Origin: Pseudoalteromonas sp. XI10
Lineage (GTDB): Bacteria > Pseudomonadota > Gammaproteobacteria > Enterobacterales > Alteromonadaceae
Assembly: GCF_001469895.1 (NCBI RefSeq)
Contig: NZ_LOPY01000012.1
Location: 1-52,051, forward strand
Reading direction: 5' to 3'
Length of the DNA stretch: 52,051 bases
How positions within the stretch are numbered: position 1 is the stretch's first letter; every line of letters starts with the position of its first letter. This document shows positions 29,554 through 39,300 of the stretch, piece by piece. The notes under the pieces are model-generated. The model was not told the DNA's origin. It was given only the letters and a program-made list of their open reading frames with translations, and ran no database searches. The position numbers and the translations under genes were made by a program.

Positions 29554-29850
29554 TTAGTCAACCTCAAGCATGGGCACCGTTTTACCCGCCAATGCATGAG
29601 TGCAGTCGTTTAAAAATTGCCAGTGACCACTACGAATAAAGCTATGGCACACAAAATCTTGCCCTTTGTAGTGGCCTTGAACCAGTAACGATGGGCTGAA
29701 AGTAGGGCTTTTAACATCGTTGTTAAAAGCCCACTTTGGCTGGTTTGGGTCGGGGCAATCTTGAGTGTAAATTGCATGCAACATTTCACAGCCCGGGCAT
29801 TGCATTAAAAACACGCCAGGCTGATTGGCCACAGGGTTAATCAGTGCCAC
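29554..29850 (-). CDS. DUF6527-like phage protein
   Basis: 98 residues. CPGCEMLHAIYT, WAFNND, PTFSPSLLVQG, CHSFIRSGHWQFLNDCTHALAGKTVPM is the pattern of a small family often mis-annotated as ammonia monooxygenase; conserved Cys/His suggest metal binding. It sits after the tail-fibre genes, as is common. Overlaps the next gene by 14 bp. Function unknown. Confidence 0.75.
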   Translation of the reverse strand: MALINPVANQPGVFLMQCPGCEMLHAIYTQDCPDPNQPKWAFNNDVKSPTFSPSLLVQGHYKGQDFVCHSFIRSGHWQFLNDCTHALAGKTVPMLEVD

Positions 29851-30499
29851 TGTCTATCCCCCACGTTGTAGCAAAGTGGTCGGTTGCAAGGCTGTGCGCC
29901 TCAACAATTTCGGCCTTTGTGCACTCAACCATTACACCCGTGGCCACATCAGCTGTTGACCAAGGGATAGTATCGTCTTCGTTAAGCTGCCAGTGCTTAA
30001 TAAGGGCGTTGGCCATGCGTGTAATGCTTTTCTCGTCGGCATCAAACGTTTTTCCGGTTGAAATTTGAACCACGGCATTGTCAATCTGGCTTTGGCGCTG
30101 CAGTTTAAAAATGGTGACTTTGTACGGTTCGAGTACTTCATCTGAGGTTTTTACTGCAGGGCGCAATGGCTCTGTTGGTAGCGCTTTGGGTTCAACTTCT
30201 ATCAATGCGCCGTCTTCGGTTGGAATAGGGTCAGGCAAGTTTGCGTTGTACTGGTCGACTTCGTTTAGTTCAACTAGATAGTCGTAATAACGTTCAGCCC
30301 AATCCCATTGCTCACCCAAGCTTACCAACTCAGCAAAGAGCGTTGTGATTTCTAAGTTAGCGCCCGTTGCAATTAAATGCTCAAGCTCGCTGATAAACTT
30401 AGTGTCGGGTCTTGGTTTTAGCTCTGGCAAACCGTTATTTAATAACGGCTCGGTGCCGTCTTCATTTAGAACAACAAAATCAATTAGTTTACTTATCAT
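29837..30499 (-). CDS. DUF4376-type tail-fibre-associated protein
   Basis: 220 residues. The C-terminal part FDADEKSITRMANALIKHW...DDTIPWSTADVATGVMVECTKAEIVEAHSLA matches the DUF4376 domain found in proteins encoded next to phage tail fibres. The N-terminal half is acidic and proline-rich. Probable fibre chaperone or tip accessory. Overlaps the fibre gene stop by 11 bp. Confidence 0.75.
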   Translation of the reverse strand: MISKLIDFVVLNEDGTEPLLNNGLPELKPRPDTKFISELEHLIATGANLEITTLFAELVSLGEQWDWAERYYDYLVELNEVDQYNANLPDPIPTEDGALIEVEPKALPTEPLRPAVKTSDEVLEPYKVTIFKLQRQSQIDNAVVQISTGKTFDADEKSITRMANALIKHWQLNEDDTIPWSTADVATGVMVECTKAEIVEAHSLATDHFATTWGIDSGTD

Positions 30500-33380
30500 T
30501 TTTCATCCACCCTAATGCCTCTGAAGTATTATGTGTTCCGAACGGCAAGCTATTACCGTCGAAGTCTGTTCGTGTTGACTCGCTATCGGCAATACCAATC
30601 AGCCCGTTATCATTCCAGCTACCATTTGAGTACTTAAGTGCTGCATAGGCATATTCGATATAACCTTGTGAAGACACTTCTACTGGGTAACCTAAAGCTT
30701 TCACACCTGTAGAATCATTTGTTGGGGCTGGCTGGTTTATTACTTCATGCTGTGGTGGTTTGCTGGCATAAATTCGGCCATTGTTATTGTTCACGGTTAC
30801 ATGACGGGTAAGTGGGATAGTTGCGCCCCTTGCGTCTTCGAGTGTTGAACGACCAATCAACCCCGTTAATGAAAACTGTAAATCGCTACCAAACAGGTCA
30901 TCGTAAGTTGAAGATACAAACACACCAAAACTATTCGCTAAATCTATAGGTGCATTCCTTAAAGATGCTACAGTTAAGCGGCTCTTTGTTTGATACTCTG
31001 CAATGTGAACTGTTCCTGCCGTTGGGGTGAAATAACGGCCGCTATTTACACCGTCTTTGCCTGATAAGTCAGCGTATGAGGTTTCAGACCACGTAACACC
31101 TAAATCAGCACTGTGACGCCAAGATTTAAAGTATTTGTCTAACCCGTTAACTGGGTGGGTGAATTTAAACAATTTCACCGTTCCATCTGGTATTTGTTCA
31201 CACCAACCACCTTGCCAACCATTAACTAAATCTGTGCACTGAAGGATATCAGCAGGATCAGCAAATACATCGTTACATAAAAAGTAACCACCAACACGCG
31301 TTAATGATTTTGTGGTGTGAACAACAAGCCCGTTAGGTTTACAACCATTGTTTGTTGTAGTTTGGACAAACTTTTCACCTATACGTGTAACAATGGCTTT
31401 TTTATATGTTCCTGTCGCAGTCTCACAATAAACAACATCACCAACTTTAAAGTTTGTAGCTTCATCATTCAGGAAATCAATGTAGGTGTTGTTATCGGCG
31501 CTGGTAGCTGATTGATATACTTTGGTGAACGGTACGTAACCTAACCCGCGCTCTGAACCTGCTTTGTATCGCAAATCTGCTTCGCAAAAGTCCTTTTTAG
31601 TTAAGCCCCAAGCAGAATAGCGCATATCCCTTGCTACACCACCTTGGCCTTCAGCATAAATAGCATCGAAATAACGACCATCTTTTCGACCACTCAAGCC
31701 TGAGATAATTTTACCTGAGCCAGTTGCTACGGCTGCGCCCGATGTTAAAGTTCCAATATCAAAACAATCTGCAGTTGTTAGCGGTTTTTTATAAAGAGGC
31801 CTGTCCCAGTGCACCCCTGCATTTTGGGATGACGATATAAACATCCTGGTACCCATAGGGTTAAGGCTAGGGTGATGACCACCTGCGTTTAATCGACGAA
31901 CAGTGCCACATACTAATAAATAACAATGGCCGTTGTGGCCACCTGCAGAAAATGGTGATGTGCCGTTACCAATATTCGCTTCGAAAATACCTTGTTCATT
32001 TTCAATATGAATTACACCGTTACCGTATCGATTGCTGATATAAAATCCTGAGTTAGCATCTGGTGAGTTCCAAGCCGCTAAGTGGTCTGGTATGTCGTCT
32101 TGTTTACCGCGTGGTTTTACTCTAACCATATCAGCAAAGGCTAAATCTTGACGGGTGCCCTTGTTAGTATCGAGTTGCAGCCAACTACCATTACCCGCGC
32201 CCGCGTATGATACACCGCGAAGCGTCCACTGATAAAACTTACCTGTTTGGTCATCAAAGAAAATTAAATTGTCAAAATCTGAGGCAATCTTTTTACGTTC
32301 GCTCTCTGTAGCCTGTTGCCAATTTACGCCAACACCACGGCTTTCAGTATCGCCCTTATACCATGCAAAGTACTCGGCAGGTCTAACAGTGTCGTACTCT
32401 GTTGGTACGCCGTTAATATTACCCGAACGGTTTTGGCAGTTACCCCAACGATATACAAAAGGGTCTTGGTCATTTATTTCACGAAGAAATAACTCAAACC
32501 CCCACATATCTTCACGGTCAATAACAACCTTGTTGGTTTCTGTTTCACTAGCAAATGCAATTGCAGGGGTTGCATGCAAGGTACTTAAGCCGGTGGCCGA
32601 GTCATACGTTCTTAAGCCTTCTTCTGCAGGTGGTAACTTTGCAGCGGCATAGTGATAATCAAAACTTTGTTGTAAGCCTAATTTAATCGCTACACCCGCC
32701 ATATTTAATACAGGGTAATCTGTTTTTGAAATGGCGTCAGAGCTTGCCTCTTTCTTATTTCGACCTAGTAGCAACAGATTTGCTTGGCTTTCAACAGTGA
32801 AGCTACCAAACGCTTGAAGACCTTGATTTACATTATTGCTATTGGTGCCGTTATGTTTGCCTTTGTGGATGAAACCCGAAGCAGCAAATCGTTCTTTAGC
32901 TGATTTTATGTATGCATCCATTGCAGCCTTTCTAAAAGCCCAAGCGTAAGGGTGCGTTGCATCCATTTGTGCTTGGGCTTCATTTTCAATCTGCTTGAGG
33001 GTTTTAACGGTTGTGGTTGTACCGTCTTGGCTGGTAAACGTGACGGTACCCGTTTTAGTCTGCCAATCTTGCATGGCTTTAAAATTATCGTTCACTAACA
33101 CATTAGCGCTTGTGAGCGCATCAACAGCTTTTTTGAACTCGCCGGTTGTGGGTATAACGATGCACTCTTGGTTGGTTTGGTTGCTGTTTGGCCAGTTTTT
33201 AACTAGCTCAAAATAGCCTTTGCCATCGCCGCCTACATACGCGCGGTTAATTTCAATAATAAAACCTGCAAGGACTAAAAAGTCACCGCTGTTTACATTG
33301 GCGATACTCTCGCCACTATTGATTTGCACAACTTTTGAGTTGTTTGTAACACTGGCTTGTGAAGCCGTAAATGCTGGCAT
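30489..33380 (-). CDS. Tail fibre / receptor-binding protein
   Basis: 963 residues, immediately after the J-type tip protein. N-terminal region with ASVTNNSKVVQINSGESIANVNSGDFLVLAG resembles virion-attachment domains of side tail fibres. The central and C-terminal parts are Gly/Asn/Trp-rich with many short beta strands, typical of beta-propeller or beta-helix receptor binders. It likely determines host range. The exact fold is not recognisable by eye. Confidence 0.7.
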   Translation of the reverse strand: MPAFTASQASVTNNSKVVQINSGESIANVNSGDFLVLAGFIIEINRAYVGGDGKGYFELVKNWPNSNQTNQECIVIPTTGEFKKAVDALTSANVLVNDNFKAMQDWQTKTGTVTFTSQDGTTTTVKTLKQIENEAQAQMDATHPYAWAFRKAAMDAYIKSAKERFAASGFIHKGKHNGTNSNNVNQGLQAFGSFTVESQANLLLLGRNKKEASSDAISKTDYPVLNMAGVAIKLGLQQSFDYHYAAAKLPPAEEGLRTYDSATGLSTLHATPAIAFASETETNKVVIDREDMWGFELFLREINDQDPFVYRWGNCQNRSGNINGVPTEYDTVRPAEYFAWYKGDTESRGVGVNWQQATESERKKIASDFDNLIFFDDQTGKFYQWTLRGVSYAGAGNGSWLQLDTNKGTRQDLAFADMVRVKPRGKQDDIPDHLAAWNSPDANSGFYISNRYGNGVIHIENEQGIFEANIGNGTSPFSAGGHNGHCYLLVCGTVRRLNAGGHHPSLNPMGTRMFISSSQNAGVHWDRPLYKKPLTTADCFDIGTLTSGAAVATGSGKIISGLSGRKDGRYFDAIYAEGQGGVARDMRYSAWGLTKKDFCEADLRYKAGSERGLGYVPFTKVYQSATSADNNTYIDFLNDEATNFKVGDVVYCETATGTYKKAIVTRIGEKFVQTTTNNGCKPNGLVVHTTKSLTRVGGYFLCNDVFADPADILQCTDLVNGWQGGWCEQIPDGTVKLFKFTHPVNGLDKYFKSWRHSADLGVTWSETSYADLSGKDGVNSGRYFTPTAGTVHIAEYQTKSRLTVASLRNAPIDLANSFGVFVSSTYDDLFGSDLQFSLTGLIGRSTLEDARGATIPLTRHVTVNNNNGRIYASKPPQHEVINQPAPTNDSTGVKALGYPVEVSSQGYIEYAYAALKYSNGSWNDNGLIGIADSESTRTDFDGNSLPFGTHNTSEALGWMKNDK

Positions 33381-33383
33381 GAT

Positions 33384-36300
33384 TTAGCCCTCTTGAGATA
33401 CTAAAGTTAATTTTTGGGTTGCAGAATAACTACCCGTTGTCGCTAGATTGCTTCGACTAGTTATTGCAAGTTTGTAAGTTCTATTTGTGGTGTTTTGCTT
33501 GTTGTCGGTGTAAGTGAATGATCCTGAGCAGCTTTGAGTGCCAACCCAATGATACTTACCATCTTCTGCCTCATAGGTGTTTCGCATGCTCGACTCGCCC
33601 GTAAAGTGCTGCGTTTTGCGAGTAACCCACCCACCTGACACATACTCATAAAGCACGATTGTATAAGTGGGTTCTGATGGTGTCGGGGCCGCTGTATCAC
33701 TACGACCTGCCCCTCTGGATGACGCCATTAACGAACAGACAATATCAATCACGCCACCATTAGAGCCAAACGGGCCTATTGTGACGTTTGCAGAAGATGA
33801 TAAATCAGACGTTGTTAGGGCAGTGCTGAGTACACCTGATGTGATCGCACCACCAAAATACGCGTTACCGGCTGTGTCTTTCCATTCGATACCGTTCGCT
33901 TTTGTTAGCGCGTCAAGGTTTGGTAAACCGCCGCTCATGATCTTAGGCCCATACCAGTACCACAGATTGTCTGGGCCAAAGCCGCTGGCAAGTTCAATTT
34001 TCATGAACGCACCACCAATTAAATCAATACGGGGTGATTCAATGCGGGTACCCGCTCGGAAAATATCTCCATCAGCCGTGCCCTTTATGAAAGCATCACC
34101 ATGCACATATAGGGTATAGCTTACCCACGAACTACCGTTATATCTCTTTGTGGTTTGAACTTCTGGGTTTGAGGATTTATAAATCGTTACAATGTCATTT
34201 AATACGGGACCACCACTTGGAACTGCATACCATGCCGTGCTGTCGTACCAAACGCCGTTAGAGTTGGCAACGGTATAACGGCCCGCTCCCCTTGCGCCAG
34301 CATCACCTTTTACGCTGTCACCTTTATCGCCTTTCTCACCACGAATGATGTACTCAACAGGTGAAGACCATCCCGTTTTGGTCCACGTATTGTTTACGAT
34401 GCGATACCGCGTTTTAGATACCCATGTGATCTGGCCGTTTACATAGACAGGGGTGTCATTCCAGCCGCTTGGGAAGGTTTCGGTTGTTCCATTAAATGAA
34501 CCGCCTGATGGTGTTGATGGCTTAGATGTAGCCGCTTTAAATACGTAACTAACAAAGCTGCCATCATTACCGTCAAAGTAATCAGTGCCCTTTACGGGGG
34601 TGTAACCGTCTTCGCCATCACTAACAACAACGCTGTTACCATTACCATCTGTTACCGTGTAGGTACCATTACCATTATTCGTTACGGTTGGGATTGGGGC
34701 ATTTTCACCATCGCGAATAGTAACGCTGTCTGTGCCATTGCTAATGGTGTAAGACCCATCAGGGTTTTGGGTAACTGTTGGGGTTTTTCCGTCTTGGCCA
34801 ACTGCGCCTTTTGGGGCAAAGCTAAAGTTGTCGATATACCCATTTTGTTGATAAATGGCAACATCGCCACGCAATGCTAAGTTGGTGGTATTTGTAGCGG
34901 TGAAAAGTGTTTGGCCATTCTTTAAAAATGACACCACACCATTCGATAACTCTACTGATAACACGGCACCGCCATCATGCGAACCAATGGCGTTAGCCAC
35001 TTTCGTGCCGCCTACATAAGCATGTAACGTACCGTTCGATGCATATAACGCGTAGTCCATTTTGGTGTAATCGCCCGCGCTGGCGTTAGCACTTAAACCA
35101 AGCATGATAACTTGGTTTGAGGCTACTTTTGCAGACATTACAACGTTAGTGTATTGCTCAACAGTGCTAAAGCCACTATCCCAAGCTGTACCCGCATTTG
35201 TTCTGGTGATGCGCCCGTTTTCTAGCGTCCATTCTCCCGAATCATACGTTAAGTTAAAGGCACCTAAGCCATCTTGTGCCTTGATATCTTCTAAGCTGTT
35301 TACCGTGTGGCCATCACCAAGCACTAAGCGACCACGGATAACTTGAACAGGGTTCGCAGGATCGGCATTATCAATGTATGACGTTGGCACGAACGTACCA
35401 TCTACCACAACACCAAAGCGAAGTAGATCAGCACCAATATCGATATGGCCAGTTTCACCATCGTTATAACCGGCGATGGAAACAATGCGCCCGTTGTTGT
35501 CGAGTGTCCAACCACCACGCGCTACCAATTGGCCATTTTCCTTGGTAAAAACTTGGCGTATTTGCTTAATGCTTGCTGTGCTTTCACCATCACTAATTTG
35601 TAAGTTTTCGATGTACTCAGCAAGTGGGCCAGCAAGCCATGTTCCACCATCAGTTACGCATTGCACCGCATCGCTTTCACTTGTGATTTGCCCCTGGGCA
35701 TTTACGCAGTAACCAACCGCTGTACGTGTGTATTGTTGGGCGGTTGATACGGCTTCGTTTTTGGCGGCTTCGGTGTCTTCATTTATTTTTGCTGTCAGCG
35801 TTTGCTGCAGGGTGCTAAAGGCCTGATCTTGACTTGCAAAGGTTTCGGCCACTTCATCAAACTGAGCAATAGTGTCAGCAACAAACGATTCGAACTCTTG
35901 ATCGCGAAGTGTGTTCGCTTCGTCAATTGTTGCAATGGCCGTTGTTACATCACTAAAGCGTGCACTCACATTTTCAAACGTTGCTTGATAGCGCTGATCA
36001 CGTATTACGCTCGATTGGTATTGACTCGATACAGCTTGGTTTAAGCTCGTAATAATTGCTTTGCTGTCGTTAAATAGCGTGGCAAGTTCAATCTGCTGCT
36101 GCGCCAGGCTTTCAACTTCGTTTGTTTGAGCTTGCAGCTTTTCGTTTGCAAGCGCTGCTTTAACATCAAGTTCAGCTAATTCATTTTCGCTAATAAGTGC
36201 ATTGTATGCTGCAATCACAGCGTTTAAATCGCTTGCTTGCTGCGCTTGGCTTAACCCTTGAATTTGCACAATGCTGGTTGATAAAGACCCTTCGGCGGCA

Positions 36301-39300
36301 TCAAGTCGCTGTTGCACATCACTAAACTTGGCGTTTACGCTCCCTTCTTGGGCATTGTATGCAGTGATCCGCTGGGCAATATATTCTTCGGCGCCATCGA
36401 TGAACAACTGCGCATTATTAGCTTTTTGTAGTGTGTTATTTCCTGCAAATTGCTCAAGCGTTGCGCTTACTTGATACGTTGAATTGAATGTATCAAGCTG
36501 CTGTTGCACATTGCTTTGCGTTTGAAACCCTTGCAGCGTGACCCATGCTGCACTGATTTCAACAGCGCGTTGCACGGCTGGGCCATCAATCCACTCATGG
36601 CCCGCTGCTTCACATGCAATGGCATCGTCTTCATCAACACGATTGCCCTCAGCATCGATGCAATACCCTGTTACTGCCCGGGTAAACTCGTTAGCCGTGG
36701 CGAGCATTGCCAAATCTTGCGATTGAAACTCTACACGCAGCTGCGAACCCATGGTTGCACGGGCTTGTTGCTCTGTCGTTAGTGCTTCGTTCGTGGTGAT
36801 TATGTCGGCTTCGGCACCCTCTAATCGCGTACTTAACTGTTGGCGTGCTGTCGCTGCAGCACTTAGTTCGTCAGCATTGGCTTGGATAAGATCATAAGCA
36901 AAGCTTAAGCTCGTATTAATGCCATCGGGCTTATTAACGTACTGCGTGATCACATCTTCAATTGTGCCCTCTGCAGCATTGATCCACGAACGTGCTTCTT
37001 TGGCTGCAGTGATAACATCGTCATCGTTTATTTGCTGAATGGTCGCTGTTACGCCATACGATGCATCCCACGAATTAATGCTTTGTTGTACGTTGCTTTG
37101 CGTTTGGTACCCTTGCAGCGTGACCCATGCAGCACTGATTTCAACAGCGCGTTGCACGGCTGGGCCGTCAACCCATGTATGGCCCGCTGCTTCACATGCA
37201 ATGGCATCGTCTTCATCAACACGATTGCCCTCAGCATCGATGCAGTACCCTGTTACTGCACGGGTAAACTCGTTAGCCGTGGCAAGCATTGCCAAATCTT
37301 GCGATTGAAACTCTACACGTAACTGCGAACCCATGGTTGCACGGGCTTGCTGCTCATTGGTTAGCGCTTCGTTAAATGTGTTGATATCTGATTCAGCTTG
37401 GTTAAAGCGGGCGCTTAACTGTTGCTGTGCATTCGCTGTTGCGCTGATTTCATCAGCATTGGCTTGGATAAGATCATAGGCAAAACTAATGCTGGTATTA
37501 ATGCCATCGGGTTTATTGACGTACTGCGTGATCAGATCGGTGATAGTGCCGTCTGCGGCGTTAATCCATTGCTGCGCTTCTTTGGCTGCAGTGATCACAC
37601 CTTCATCGTTAATTTGCTGAATAGTCGCTGTTACGCCGAACTCAGCATTTAACGTGTTGATATACTGCTCTACATTCGAGGCAGTTTGAAAACCCTGCTT
37701 ATTTACATACGTTGCGGTATATTCATTGATAAGCTCAACCAATGGGCCATCAATCCACTCATGGCCCGCAGCAATACACGCCATTGCATCGGCTTCATCA
37801 ACCAGATTGCCGTCGGCATCAATACAATAACCAACTGTCGCGGCTAGTCGCTCGTTAGCTTGAGCAACAGAACGTTGACCTTCACGGGTGATTTCGGCGC
37901 GCAATTCACGCTCTGAGCTACTACGGGCTGTACGCTCATTTGCAAACGCTTGGTTTAGACTTGTTAAATACGCTTGGTTTTGAGCAAAGGCACCGGCTAA
38001 CTCTAATTGTTGAGTCGCTAGCGACTCAACATCATTGGTCACAGCGGTTAACTTTTCTGTGGCCACTGACAAGCTATAACCTTGCTCTGCTAAGTCGTTA
38101 TCTTGCTGCAGCTGATTATAGGCGTGGATAATATCAGCTAAGCCTTGCTCTTTTACATTGAGCTCAAGGCCGCTTATTTGGCTAACGCTTTGGCTGATTT
38201 CACCTTTAATTGCGTCTAAGCTTCGCTCTGCAGTGGCAATGCGATCATTGACGCCATTTTCAGTGTTTAAAATACTGTTTACTTGCTCGCGTATGGTCGC
38301 GTTAGCGCCGTCGATCCACGTTTGCGCAGCATTGGCTTTTAAGATGGTGTTGTTATCTGCAAACTCTTGCAGTACCGCACTAATGCTGTATTGGGTATTA
38401 AACGAGTCAATTAACGCTTGCACGTTGCTTTGCGTTTGAAAACCAAGCGCATTAACCCATGCCGTTGTTGCGTACTGCGCCATGATCCCAGTACGCGCAT
38501 TGATATCATTTTCAAGGGTTGTTGTACGTGCTGTGATATCAGCTAAGGCTAAATCATTGGCGCCACGTTTGCCCACCTCGATAAAATCAATGTCACATGA
38601 GCCTAAATCAAACTCAAGGCTTGTGATTGTACCTGCGTAACCCGCTGTGCCAGTTGCATCTATGTTTAACGTTTCCCACTCGTCGCTTGCGGGCTCTGGT
38701 AAGTGTAAAGCAGTGGTACCACCATTGAATTTAATATCACCGCGCCAGGTTGCACCCACATGTTTACGCACACGAATACGAAACATTGGATTTTCTGTTG
38801 CGTCATAGCTGATCGCAGGTGTGGCCACTTGGCTTGATGCGACAATATAACCTTGTGCATTGTGGCTATCTACACCCGTAAAGCCCTCTGCATTTGTGTT
38901 AAATTGCCAGCTATACGCAGGTTGTAATGCTGCGAGTGACCCTGCAATTTGTGATTCTACTTCTGCATATGTTGCGCGCTGAGTGATTTGCCCTGCTTGC
39001 AGTTTTAACGTTGCTTCTGCTTGCGTTATACGATTTTGCGATTGAGCAATTTGCTTAGCGTTTAATGTGATTTTGCTTTCTGCGCCCTCGATTAGCAGCT
39101 GAGCACTATTAAAGCTTTCGTCTGTGTATGCATAGGCACGGTTTACAATTGTGCCCGTGTCAGGATCAACATACGCGGCGGCATCAATTAAACGCTCATT
39201 ATCTAACGTTCTGCGCTCGTATTCGTTACGCCAGTTTGTATAAGACGATGTTACATTTAATACACTTAAACCTAAGTTTTGCTGCTCTAATCGCTGTTTT

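Noticed and set aside
33667..34119. 150-codon plus-strand ORF in the J-like gene
   Set aside because: Shadow frame of a strongly supported minus-strand gene; composition follows the complement.
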